Part shown: positions 39,342 through 46,849 of the stretch, piece after piece | Position numbering within the stretch: position 1 is the stretch's first letter | Layout: every line of letters starts with the position of its first letter | Source: JAIMBK01 sp040755975 | GTDB lineage: Bacteria; Bacillota; Desulfotomaculia; Desulfotomaculales; Nap2-2B | DNA: 46,849 nucleotides | Assembly: GCA_040755975.1 (NCBI GenBank) | Contig: JBFLZY010000013.1 | Location: 1 to 46,849 of the forward strand | Reading direction: 5' to 3' | Translations under genes and position numbers: made by a program | The notes under the pieces: generated by a model | What the model was told of the DNA's origin: nothing | Database searches by the model: none | Seen by the model: the letters and a program-made list of their open reading frames with translations, nothing else

Positions 39342-42300
39342 TTATCCCTCTTTTACTTTCACGTTTTCCGCACCTAAAACGGTCATGAGTTCTGATACCA
39401 CCGGTGTCGATAAATCAACCCAAAACTCGCGCGGGGCAAGGGCCAGTTTTTTGTCCTTGGGGAAATACAGGTATACCGACGAAGAACCGGGATAACTGCG
39501 CAAGATCAGTTGCACCCGCGTAATTAAATCCAGCGAAGCATTTTTAAACTGGAGGTAAATATTGCCCGCAGGTTTTTTCTTTACCGGGGATATTTCTTCC
39601 GCAACTATTTTTGTTTCTTCATCATTTACGTTTACCCGTCCGCGCAGGATGACCACCTGGTCCGGCTGCAGCAAGCTTTTGTATTCCTGGTAGGCCCGGG
39701 AAAAGACAATCACCTCGCAGGAACCGGTCAAATCCTCAAACTGGCACCTGGCCATGATCTCCCCTTTGCGCGTGTTGATTTTCTTTACCGCCGTAATCAT
39801 TCCACCCAAAACCACCGGACTGTTTGGTTCCATTTCTTTTATTTCAGCCACGTTCGCCGTCGTTTGCTGACGCAAAGCCTGCCGGTACTCGGAAAGCGGA
39901 TGGCCGCTGATATATAAACCTAAGGCCTCCTTTTCCATGGCCAGCAGCTGACCCGCAGGATATTCATCTATTTCGGGCAGCTCCAGGGAAAAGGCGTCGC
40001 CAGTGTAATCCCCCCACAGGTCCAGCAAAGACAACTGGCCGTTGGCTCGCTCTTTAGCCGCCTGCCCGGCCAGCTCCAGGGCGCTGTCAATCATGACCAT
40101 CAGCTGCGCGCGCCGGTGACCGAGGGAATCGAAGGCGCCGCTTTTAATTAGACTTTCCACGACGCGCCTGTTTATTACGCGCGTATCAAGGCGCCGGCAA
40201 AAATCGGTGTAGCTGCGAAAGGCCCCTTTTTGCTGCCTCTCCTGGATAATTATCTCCACCGCACCCACCCCGACGTTTTTAATGGCCGCCAGCCCGAAGC
40301 GAATCTTCCCGCCCACGACCGTAAAATCTTTTTCGCTCTCATTGATGTCGGGGGGCAGGACAGCGATCCCCATCCGACGGCATTCCTCCACGTAGGCGGC
40401 TATTTTATCCGTGTTGTCCCGGACGGAAGTAAGCAGGGCGGCCATATACTCGGCCGGGAAGTTAGCCTTTAAATATGCCGTCTGGTAGGCCACCATGGCG
40501 TAGGCCGCGCTGTGGCTTTTGTTAAAACCGTAACCGGCAAAATATTCCATTAAATCGAAGATCTGGCCGGCAACGTCGGGCGCGCAACCGTTTTTCACCG
40601 CCCCGTCAACGAATTGGGAGCGCAGGCCGGCAATTATTTCCGGCTTTTTTTTGCCCATGGCCCGGCGCAGCAGGTCGGCCTCCCCCAGGGAAAAGCCGGC
40701 AAGATCGCTGGCGATGCGCATGACCTGTTCCTGATAAAGGATAACTCCGTAAGTATCCCTTAAGATCGGCCCCAGCTTCGGATGCAAGTAGGTGATCTTC
40801 CTCTGGCCGTGCTTTCTTTTTACAAAATCCTCCACCATCCCGCTGCCCAGAGGTCCCGGGCGGTACAGAGCTACCAGCGCGACGATGTCTTCAAACACCT
40901 CCGGCCGTAGATCCCTTAAAATAGCCCGCATTCCGCTGCTTTCCAGCTGGAACACGCCGGTCGTTTCGCCAGTGGAAAGCAGGGCAAAGGTATTCGGGTC
41001 GTCTAAAGGAATTTTCTCGATATCCGGCGCCTGGCCACCTCCTTTGGCAATCAGGCGGATTGCCTCGGCAATCACCGTTAATGTGCGCAGACCCAACAAG
41101 TCCATTTTCAAAAGCCCGAGCTCTTCAATCTGGTCTTTGGCGAACTGGGTGGTCAGCGGTCCATCGGCTGCCTTATACAAAGGAAGATAATGGGTTAAAG
41201 GCTCGCGGGTGATGACCACGCCGGCCGCGTGGGTGGAAGCGTGCCTGGGCATACCCTCCAGAAGGGAAGCCATATCGATTAATTTCTTGATCTGCGGATT
41301 TTGTTCGTACATTTCCCGCAACTCCGGAGATTCTTGCAGGGCCCTTTCAATGGTGATGTGCAGTTCCGCCGGGACCAATTTGGCCACCCGGTCCACTTCC
41401 GCGTAAGGCATGTTGAAAACCCGCCCAACATCCCGGATTGCCGCGCGCGCCATCATCGTTCCAAAGGTGGCTACCTGGGCCACCCGGTCGGCGCCGTACC
41501 TTTGGGCAACGTAGTTGATTACTTCGCCCCGGCGTTCAAAGCAGAGGTCCACATCCACATCGGGCATGGAAACCCGGTCGGGGTTCAAAAAGCGCTCAAA
41601 GAGCAGGCCGTATTGCAAAGGATCGAGATTGGTAATCCCCAGCAGGTAGGCCACCAGGCTGCCGGCCGCCGAACCGCGGCCGGGGCCTACGGGAATGCCC
41701 CGGGAACGCGCGTAATGGATAAAATCCCAAACAATCAGGAAGTAAGCGGAGTAGCCCATCTGCTTGATGACCTTTAATTCGTAATCCAATCGCCGGCGCA
41801 CCGGCTCAGTAACTTCTGCGTAGCGCCAGCGAAGGCCTTGGAAACACAATTCTTCCAGGTAAGAATCGGCCGTCTTGCCCTCTGGAATGGGATAGTCGGG
41901 AAGATGCAGCTGGTTAAAACCCAGGGTAACCTTGCAACGCTCGGCTATCGCCTGGGTATTTTTTAAAGCAGAAGGTAGTTCGCCAAATTTTAAGGCCATT
42001 TCCTCCGCGCTTTTTAAATAAAGTTCGTTGGAATTAAAGCGCAGGCGGTTGGGGTCGTCAATCGTTTTCCCCGTTTGGATGCACAAGAGAACGTCTTGCA
42101 TTTCGGCGTGCTCACGCTTAACATAATGGACATCGTTGGTAGCCACGAGGGGTATCTGGAGGCGTCGGCCGAGCTCCACCAGGCCCCGGTTGATTGTTAG
42201 TTGTTCCGGTAAACCGTGGTCCTGCACTTCTAAATAAAAGTTGCCGGCGCCGAAAATATCGTTATATTCCCCGGCCGCCTCCCGGGCCTTATCCGCCTGC

Positions 42301-42743
42301 CCGTTCTGCACAAGCTCAGCTACTTCACCGGCCACGCAGCCGCTCAAGGCAATCAACCCCTCGCTATGCCGGGCCAGCGTTTGCTTGTCCAGGCGCGGTT
42401 TATAGTAAAAACCCTCGGTATAACCCAGCGAAACCAGCTTTAAAAGGTTCTGGTACCCCTTTTCATTTTCCGCCAGCAGCGTCAGGTGGTAAAGGTGATC
42501 GTCCACGTGGGGCACGCGGTCGCTCATGGTGCGGGGGGCTATGTAGATCTCGCAGCCTAAAACGGGTTTTACCCCTTCTTTCACGCAAGCCTTGTAAAAA
42601 TCGATCACCCCGAACATAGAGCCGTGGTCGGTAATGGCCAGCGCGGGCATCCCCATTCCCCGGGCGGCGGCGACAACCTCTTTAATCCGGGCCGCTCCAT
42701 CAAGCAAACTATATTCAGTGTGCACGTGCAGATGTACAAACAT
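39342..42743 (-). CDS. dnaE: DNA polymerase III alpha subunit
   Basis: A 1133-residue DnaE1-type replicative polymerase. The N-terminal PHP domain begins FVHLHVHTEYSLLDGAARI. The polymerase core has GPGRGSAAGSLVAYLLGITNLDP and the acidic motif MPDVDVDLCFERRGEVI with catalytic Asp residues, plus YQEQVMRIASDLAGFS and GYGFNKSHSAAYAMVAYQTAYLKA. HhH and OB domains follow (LGGMITAVKKINTRKGEIMARCQFEDLTG). ATG 42743 with AAGGTGAGG upstream is chosen over the frame start at 42764. Upstream are two AACTCATTC direct repeats (42758-42766, 42773-42781). Confidence 0.95.
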   Translation of the reverse strand: MFVHLHVHTEYSLLDGAARIKEVVAAARGMGMPALAITDHGSMFGVIDFYKACVKEGVKPVLGCEIYIAPRTMSDRVPHVDDHLYHLTLLAENEKGYQNLLKLVSLGYTEGFYYKPRLDKQTLARHSEGLIALSGCVAGEVAELVQNGQADKAREAAGEYNDIFGAGNFYLEVQDHGLPEQLTINRGLVELGRRLQIPLVATNDVHYVKREHAEMQDVLLCIQTGKTIDDPNRLRFNSNELYLKSAEEMALKFGELPSALKNTQAIAERCKVTLGFNQLHLPDYPIPEGKTADSYLEELCFQGLRWRYAEVTEPVRRRLDYELKVIKQMGYSAYFLIVWDFIHYARSRGIPVGPGRGSAAGSLVAYLLGITNLDPLQYGLLFERFLNPDRVSMPDVDVDLCFERRGEVINYVAQRYGADRVAQVATFGTMMARAAIRDVGRVFNMPYAEVDRVAKLVPAELHITIERALQESPELREMYEQNPQIKKLIDMASLLEGMPRHASTHAAGVVITREPLTHYLPLYKAADGPLTTQFAKDQIEELGLLKMDLLGLRTLTVIAEAIRLIAKGGGQAPDIEKIPLDDPNTFALLSTGETTGVFQLESSGMRAILRDLRPEVFEDIVALVALYRPGPLGSGMVEDFVKRKHGQRKITYLHPKLGPILRDTYGVILYQEQVMRIASDLAGFSLGEADLLRRAMGKKKPEIIAGLRSQFVDGAVKNGCAPDVAGQIFDLMEYFAGYGFNKSHSAAYAMVAYQTAYLKANFPAEYMAALLTSVRDNTDKIAAYVEECRRMGIAVLPPDINESEKDFTVVGGKIRFGLAAIKNVGVGAVEIIIQERQQKGAFRSYTDFCRRLDTRVINRRVVESLIKSGAFDSLGHRRAQLMVMIDSALELAGQAAKERANGQLSLLDLWGDYTGDAFSLELPEIDEYPAGQLLAMEKEALGLYISGHPLSEYRQALRQQTTANVAEIKEMEPNSPVVLGGMITAVKKINTRKGEIMARCQFEDLTGSCEVIVFSRAYQEYKSLLQPDQVVILRGRVNVNDEETKIVAEEISPVKKKPAGNIYLQFKNASLDLITRVQLILRSYPGSSSVYLYFPKDKKLALAPREFWVDLSTPVVSELMTVLGAENVKVKEG

Positions 42744-42813
42744 ACGCCTCACCTTAAAACTCATTCATATCTAACTCATTCTTTTTTGCCGGCGGAAAAT
42801 CCTGCCGGGAGAT

Positions 42814-42851
42814 GAAAAAATCAAAGACCTTGAAGCCGGCCTTCAAGGTCT
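42814..42851 (-). terminator. Terminator of the PerR-type gene
   Basis: An 11-bp perfect stem (AGACCTTGAAG at 42825-42835 with CTTCAAGGTCT at 42841-42851), five-base loop, followed on the minus strand by TTTGATTTTTT. Confidence 0.88.
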
Positions 42852-42887
42852 GCATAAAACGGGAGAGATACATTTCGGGTGTGGGTG

Positions 42888-43286
42888 CTAATCTTTTTCT
42901 TCTTCCAGGCAATTCCTGCAAGAACCGTAAAACTCCATCCTGTGTCCCGTCACCTGCACGGACATCCTGCGGGCAACCTCTTCTTCCAGGTAGAGAAGCA
43001 CAGGGAGATCTATGTCGATAACCCTCCCGCAACCGTTACAAACAAAATGATAATGGTTGTGTGGATTTCCGTCGTAACGGCTGAAAGTGCTCCCGTAATT
43101 CAGCTCCATAATTTCGCCCGTAGCTTTTAAATGCCCCAGGTTACGGTAGATCGTACCCAGGCTGATGTCGGGAATTATTTTCCGGGCCTGTTCGTAAACC
43201 CAGTCAGCCGTTGGGTGGGTATTTGTTCCGCGTAAGATTTCCAGGATGAGCTTTTTTTGCCTGGTCATGCGGGTATTTTTTACCAC
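42888..43286 (-). CDS. Fur-family regulator, PerR type
   Basis: A roughly 132-residue metal-dependent repressor. The winged helix includes TRQKKLILEILRGTNTHPTADWVYEQARKIIPDISLGTIYRNLGHLKATG. The regulatory site keeps the PerR set HPTAD, SRYDGNPHNHYHF (Asp and two His) and IDIDLP, and two structural zinc pairs CNGC and CRNC. PerR senses peroxide by iron-catalysed histidine oxidation; Fur or Zur remain possible. GTG 43286 eight bases after GGGG is preferred, with GTG 43295 as alternative. A PerR/Fur-like palindrome just upstream indicates autoregulation, and a strong terminator follows. Confidence 0.88.
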   Translation of the reverse strand: MVKNTRMTRQKKLILEILRGTNTHPTADWVYEQARKIIPDISLGTIYRNLGHLKATGEIMELNYGSTFSRYDGNPHNHYHFVCNGCGRVIDIDLPVLLYLEEEVARRMSVQVTGHRMEFYGSCRNCLEEEKD

Positions 43287-43300
43287 GTGTTGCACCCCAA

Positions 43301-43317
43301 ATGATAACTACTATCAT
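43301..43317. promoter_or_regulatory. PerR/Fur-type operator
   Basis: ATGATAACTACTATCAT forms a 6-5-6 inverted repeat (ATGATA/TATCAT), similar to Fur and Per boxes. It overlaps the predicted transcription start of the PerR-type gene and would mediate autorepression. Confidence 0.75.
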
Positions 43318-43321
43318 AAGT

Positions 43322-43350
43322 AGAGTAGCACCTTTCTTTTGGATTGTCAA
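43322..43350 (-). promoter_or_regulatory. Promoter of the PerR-type gene
   Basis: TTGACA (43345-43350) and TACTCT (43322-43327) on the minus strand are 17 bases apart, immediately upstream of the operator. Confidence 0.7.
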
Positions 43351-43357
43351 GAAAAAA

Positions 43358-44140
43358 TTATTTTTTGTTCTCCCTGTCCAAAATCAGCCGCGCCACTTTT
43401 TTGCCGGAGAGAAGCATCCCGCCAAAGATGGGACCCATCCGGTGCCCCCCGCACACTGCGTTGGCCGTCATCCCCGCAACATACAAGCCCGGGTAAACCT
43501 CCCGCGTATTTTCCAGGATGGCGCGCTCCCCCCGTTCTGCCCACATTGATTTTTCTCCTTCCAGGCCGCCGCCGGCCGTCCACAAGGAGGCCTTCAGCTT
43601 GCGGACGACAATGTTGACGACCTGGGCATCGTGCCCTGTTGCGTCAATCACGTACCGGCTGCTCACCGCCAGGGGATCTACGTGCAGGCCGGCTATTTCG
43701 ACGGCTTTCCAGTTCAAAACCAGGCCGGTAATCCGGTCGTTCCGGACCATGACATCTTCGGCACAAATCAAATTAAAAATTTTCGCCCCGGCCCGCACTG
43801 CTCCCAAGGTCAGGGCGGCCACCGCTTCGACGGAATTGGCGGTGTAATACCCCTCCTGAAAAACCTCGGAGCGGATTCCCAGGTCGTCTAAAATGGGACG
43901 GGCTTCCTCCTGGACGACAATTTGGTTGAACATCATTCCGCCGCCCCACATTCCGCCGCCTACGCTCAGCTTACTTTCAAAAACCACGACCTTTAACCCT
44001 TCCCTGGCCAGATAGCAGGCCGCCGTAAGACCGGCCGGTCCTCCCCCGGCAATGGCCACGTCGGAATCCAGCGCGGCCAGCAGGTCCTGCGTGTAACGGG
44101 TAATGATCGCTCTGGAGACAACAATGTCGTCAAGTTGCAT
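43358..44140 (-). CDS. thi4: Thi4-type thiazole synthase (His form)
   Basis: A 260-residue FAD/NAD-fold enzyme making the thiamine thiazole precursor from NAD, glycine and sulfide. It has VAIAGGGPAGLTAACYLAREG, VGGGMWGGGMMFNQIVVQ, and the C-terminal GMTANAVCGGHRMGPIFGGMLLSG. In the yeast suicide enzyme a Cys donates sulfur; here the equivalent segment is EIAGLHVDPL with His153, as in methanogen enzymes that use free sulfide with iron and turn over repeatedly. ATG 44140 has AGGAGCGG upstream. A TPP riboswitch and terminator precede it. Confidence 0.93.
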   Translation of the reverse strand: MQLDDIVVSRAIITRYTQDLLAALDSDVAIAGGGPAGLTAACYLAREGLKVVVFESKLSVGGGMWGGGMMFNQIVVQEEARPILDDLGIRSEVFQEGYYTANSVEAVAALTLGAVRAGAKIFNLICAEDVMVRNDRITGLVLNWKAVEIAGLHVDPLAVSSRYVIDATGHDAQVVNIVVRKLKASLWTAGGGLEGEKSMWAERGERAILENTREVYPGLYVAGMTANAVCGGHRMGPIFGGMLLSGKKVARLILDRENKK

Positions 44141-44162
44141 CTTCAACCGCTCCTTTTTTAAT

Positions 44163-44199
44163 AAAATTAAAAAGGGCACACCCGCAAGAAAGTGTACCC
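44163..44199 (-). terminator. TPP-controlled transcription terminator
   Basis: On the minus strand GGGTACAC (44192-44199) pairs with GTGTGCCC (44174-44181), followed by TTTTTAATTTT. It lies between the TPP aptamer and thi4, where it would stop transcription when thiamine pyrophosphate is bound. Confidence 0.85.
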
Positions 44200-44211
44200 A
44201 AACATAACTTC

Positions 44212-44303
44212 TTTCCCTACGCGGGCATTATCCCGATCAGGTTTAGCGGGTCAGGTGCTAGAGCAGCCCTTTCTCAGCCCCTCTCTCCAGGAGCTCCCCG
44301 TTG
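44212..44303 (-). promoter_or_regulatory. TPP (THI-box) riboswitch
   Basis: Read on the minus strand, the aptamer shows GGGGAGCTCC, then GGGGCTGAGAAAGGGC (the CUGAGA thi-box core), CACCTGACCCG, and AACCTGATCGGGATAATG followed by CCCGCGTAGGGAA. These are the invariant helices and pyrimidine/pyrophosphate-binding blocks of the TPP riboswitch. Confidence 0.95.
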
Positions 44304-44343
44304 TCCTTTAAAATAATTCAACGAAGATTAACCTGATTCCTCC

Positions 44344-45693
44344 CTAGCCAGCAATTTTTTTGCGAAAAATTTTTTCTAAATGAAAAAGGGTATAGCACTC
44401 GTACATGCGGGCGCTTTTCTGAAAGGCGGACAGCGCCGGCAGGCTCGCCCACCCGGAGACGGGCACAGGGTTTAACCAGACGACATCCCTCACCTTCCGG
44501 GATATTTCCGCCAGCAGCCCGGCGGCTTCCGCCCAGGAAACGGTTTTCGTATCGCTGACAACAAGGAAAATAGCGCCGGGCTCGATAAGCTTTCGGTAAT
44601 TGCGCAGGAAGGTCTGGAGGGCGGCGTAGAAATTGGTGGTTTGCCCCCACTGCCTGCTCCCGTTAATCAGGGTCGTCATAGTTTCGGCAAAACCCTGCCG
44701 GCGCCGGAAGAACGGGGTGATTCTTTCCAGATCCTCGGAAAAAATAAAGCTTTCTACTTTTTGCCCGGCGCTGCTTAAACCGTAAATAAACTGGAGCACG
44801 AACCGGGCGTAGCGGGCCATGGAAGCAGAAACGTCGCAGATCAAAACAATCTTGGGGTGCCTCGGGCGGCGGCTCCGGTACCGCAGCTCCAGAGGCGCTC
44901 CGCCGTACCGGATGTTTTGCCTGATGGTCCGCCGGATATCGATGATCCGGGCGCGCCGGCTTTTCTGGTAACGGCGGGACAAACGGGAAGCCAGCCGGGA
45001 GGACAACTGCTGAATTAAGGCCGTTATTTTCGGCAGATTCTCATCTTTAATATTTTGCATGTCTTCATGAAGGAGTTGCTCTTCGGGGTTGCGGCAAAAG
45101 TGCGCCCCGGCGACCAGCCGGCCTTCCGGAAGAAGAGTTCCGCCGGACTGCGCCTGTCTTTTCAGCAGGTAATAACGCCAGTAATTCAACGCCGCCTGCA
45201 CTACCCGGGCGATTAATTCCCCGGGGTTGTTTACCGGGTTCCCGCGCATTTGCGCGACGATCTCTTGCAAACGCTTTTGTTCCTGTTCAGGCAAACGGGC
45301 AAAGGTTTTGATATTTTCCCGCGTAAGTTGATATTTCTCGGGAATGTACTCCTGCCACGGCCGGAACAGCTGGCTTAATTCCGCTGCGGTTGCCTTCAAC
45401 CCCTCCTCCTCTGCTTCTTTTTGCCGGCGGTAAGCATCAAGGCACTCCTGTTTCACCTCACCGGGGAGAAAGAAAAATTCAAAAGCCTGGTTGAAGATCA
45501 GCCAGTCGTACGGGTTCTTCACCAAAAGAGCCCGGAGGGCTCCTTTGACCTGGCGCTTATCAAGCAGATCAACATGGGTAAGCGCTTCGTAAACGTCCAT
45601 CGTTTCCGCGATGCTTACCCGCACGCCGAGCTGCCGCAAGATGTGGACAAACTGGGCGACGGCTAAAGTTATGGCGGGGAAGTTATTTTGCAT
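44344..45693 (-). CDS. VWA domain protein, CoxE-like
   Basis: A 449-residue protein with a helical, charged N-terminal part and a C-terminal von Willebrand A domain (about residues 270-430). The MIDAS metal site is visible: DVSASM, a Thr in the TTNF loop, and SDTKT. The CoxE family works with MoxR ATPases in cofactor insertion or assembly of enzymes such as CO dehydrogenase. ATG 45693 lies five bases after GGGG. It follows the MoxR gene by 26 bases. No cox structural genes are in the window, so the client is unknown. Confidence 0.85.
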   Translation of the reverse strand: MQNNFPAITLAVAQFVHILRQLGVRVSIAETMDVYEALTHVDLLDKRQVKGALRALLVKNPYDWLIFNQAFEFFFLPGEVKQECLDAYRRQKEAEEEGLKATAAELSQLFRPWQEYIPEKYQLTRENIKTFARLPEQEQKRLQEIVAQMRGNPVNNPGELIARVVQAALNYWRYYLLKRQAQSGGTLLPEGRLVAGAHFCRNPEEQLLHEDMQNIKDENLPKITALIQQLSSRLASRLSRRYQKSRRARIIDIRRTIRQNIRYGGAPLELRYRSRRPRHPKIVLICDVSASMARYARFVLQFIYGLSSAGQKVESFIFSEDLERITPFFRRRQGFAETMTTLINGSRQWGQTTNFYAALQTFLRNYRKLIEPGAIFLVVSDTKTVSWAEAAGLLAEISRKVRDVVWLNPVPVSGWASLPALSAFQKSARMYECYTLFHLEKIFRKKIAG

Positions 45694-45719
45694 AGGCACC
45701 CCTTTTTACTTTTCGATTT

Positions 45720-46664
45720 TTAGTTGTGCATTGTGCAAGCGCACGTGCAGGCAGGCTTTTCCGCAGCTCGGGCCCCAAGCTCACCCTCACCGGAGTTTTT
45801 GAGAATACCGGCCAGGCCGACTTTGGACCGTAAAATATCCTGATCCCCGCGGTTCTTTAATAATATGTTCAGGGTGCAAAGCATGTTTTCCTCGGTCAGG
45901 CTGCTGGCGTTCAAAGCAACCAGCGCCCTGGCCCAGTCCAGGCTCTCCGCAATGGAAGGCTGTTTCTTTAAATCCAGGCGGGAACGGAGGTAATTAACCA
46001 CCAGCGCGATCTGCCTGATTAATCTCTCGCCGGCTTCCGGCACCTTGGTTTCCAAAATACGCATTTCCTTTTCTACACTGGGATAGTCCAGGTAAAGATA
46101 AACGCACCGGCGCCTTAGGCCGTCGGACAACTCCCGTTCGCCGTTGCTGGTCAAAACCACTATCGGGATCTGCCTGGCCGTCAGCGTACCCAACTCCGGA
46201 ATGGAAACCTGGAAATCGGATAACAGTTCAAATAAAAAGGCTTCGAAGGGCTCATCGACTTTATCGCATTCGTCAATGAGCAGAACCACCCGGCGGTCGG
46301 CCCGGATCGCTTTCAGCAGGGGGCGCTCCAACAAATATTCCGGGCCAAACAGGCTTGTTTCATCAATGGCGGCGCAGCCTGTTTCTTTTAAAACCTGAAT
46401 TTTGAGCAACTGGCGCTGGTAATTCCACTCGTACAGAGCCTTGTTTTCGTCCAGCCCCTCGTAGCACTGCAGGCGGATCAGCTCCGTTCGAAAAACCCGG
46501 CTGAGCACCTTGCCCACCTCGGTTTTTCCGACGCCCGGCGCCCCTTCGATCAAAAGGGGCTTGCCCAGTTTCAAGGCCAGGTAAATGGTCACCACCTGTT
46601 CCCGTTCGCAGATATACCCTTCCCGCTCAAGCGCCTGCTGCAATTCCGGGATGCTTAAAACCAT
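45720..46664 (-). CDS. MoxR family AAA+ ATPase
   Basis: A 314-residue AAA+ chaperone-like ATPase. Walker A is GAPGVGKTEVGKVL, Walker B VVLLIDECDK, sensor 1 VVLTSNGERELSDGLRRRC, and a C-terminal lid with SLDWARALVAL follows. It forms a ring that, with the VWA partner, remodels or activates a client enzyme. ATG 46664 follows GGGGGGTGG. The tail PACTCACTMHN is unusual for the family: two close cysteines that could bind metal, or simply a degenerate end. Confidence 0.88.
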   Translation of the reverse strand: MVLSIPELQQALEREGYICEREQVVTIYLALKLGKPLLIEGAPGVGKTEVGKVLSRVFRTELIRLQCYEGLDENKALYEWNYQRQLLKIQVLKETGCAAIDETSLFGPEYLLERPLLKAIRADRRVVLLIDECDKVDEPFEAFLFELLSDFQVSIPELGTLTARQIPIVVLTSNGERELSDGLRRRCVYLYLDYPSVEKEMRILETKVPEAGERLIRQIALVVNYLRSRLDLKKQPSIAESLDWARALVALNASSLTEENMLCTLNILLKNRGDQDILRSKVGLAGILKNSGEGELGARAAEKPACTCACTMHN

Positions 46665-46746
46665 TTTCCACCCCCCAAAAACAAATTTTCGCTCCCCGCC
46701 CGTCAGCTACCCTGAAAATAGTCCTTTGCCCGCCGTTCATTTGCCG

Positions 46747-46849
46747 TCGCTCCGATGCTGCGGGCCGACGAGACAGCGGCTTGGTTCGGAGCGAACCAGG
46801 CAGCGCTGCTTGAATACCGCACGGTTCATTAGTTTTCTATCGCTACACT
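46747..46849. repeat. Palindromic repeat element, copy 3 (partial, runs off the window)
   Basis: From TCGCTCCGATGCTGCGGGCC to the window edge the sequence follows the left half of the element at 12641-12895, sharing the blocks GGCTTGG, CAGGCAGCGCTGC and TTAGTTTTC. The terminal repeat is degenerate or missing (only ATTTGCCGTCGCTCC resembles it). The remaining half lies beyond the window. Confidence 0.72.

Noticed and set aside
44344..46664. A CO dehydrogenase (cox) operon
   Set aside because: Only CoxE-like and MoxR genes are present. No large, medium or small dehydrogenase subunit genes occur in the window.
1..46849. CRISPR arrays, tRNA or rRNA genes
   Set aside because: No regularly spaced repeat-spacer pattern, cloverleaf-like sequence or rRNA block was noticed on either strand by eye.

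Overview
The window looks like a chromosomal segment of a moderately GC-rich anaerobic Firmicute, most likely a Pelotomaculum/Desulfotomaculum-type Peptococcaceae. This placement is inferred from gene content and order, not from a database search. The pointers are a Gram-positive style fatty-acid operon under FapR (yceD-rpmF-fapR-plsX-fabH-fabK-fabD-fabG-acpP-fabF-rnc-ftsY), the trp RNA-binding attenuation protein TRAP, S-box and THI-box riboswitches, the anaerobic DUF39/NIL-ferredoxin homocysteine route, a His-type Thi4, and three AMP-forming acyl-CoA ligases. Coding is dense and most genes lie on the minus strand.

Layout. 1-3440 (+): a transposase C-terminal remnant, an amino-acid permease, a 259-bp palindromic repeat, a small XRE-type HTH protein and coaE, closed by a bidirectional terminator. 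3471-7109 (-): two acyl-CoA synthetases behind an AT-rich leader with a possible sigma-54 promoter. 7291-14905 (-): a salvage cluster for SAM by-products (mtnP, mtnA, ahcY, class II aldolase, mtaD) followed by DUF4416 and HD-GYP genes. It is interrupted by one full copy and one fragment of the palindromic repeat. 15121-15966 (+): an AblB-like acetyltransferase. 15974-25683 (-): the fatty-acid and ribosomal operon, with an autoregulatory FapR operator and a consensus promoter ahead of yceD. 25790-28750: a SPW-like membrane peptide, a TtcA-like enzyme, a polytopic membrane protein and a bifunctional-nuclease-family protein. 28917-31553 (+): a SAM-I riboswitch controlling the three-gene homocysteine operon. 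31649-34030 (-): an acyl-CoA ligase and a DedA protein. 34175-42743 (-): pyk, pfkA, accA, accD, a small protein, mtrB and dnaE. 42888-44303 (-): a PerR-type regulator with its operator, and thi4 under a TPP riboswitch. 44344-46664 (-): a VWA (CoxE-like) and MoxR ATPase pair. The right edge carries another partial repeat copy.

How the parts work together. Sulfur and methionine metabolism recurs. The S-box operon makes homocysteine when SAM is low, while the mtnP-mtaD cluster disposes of the SAM products MTA, SAH and probably 5'-deoxyadenosine. The combination of an MTA/SAH deaminase, a phosphorylase with a 6-oxopurine-type Asn, an isomerase and a class II aldolase suggests a deaminate-first route to dihydroxyacetone phosphate. 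The second theme is acyl chemistry: acyl-CoA activation, carboxyltransferase (accAD) and the FapR-controlled elongation genes. Other points worth a second look are a phosphofructokinase with Gly in place of Asp103, a fabK that appears to need a non-canonical start codon, and a dispersed palindromic element with 17-18 bp terminal inverted repeats.
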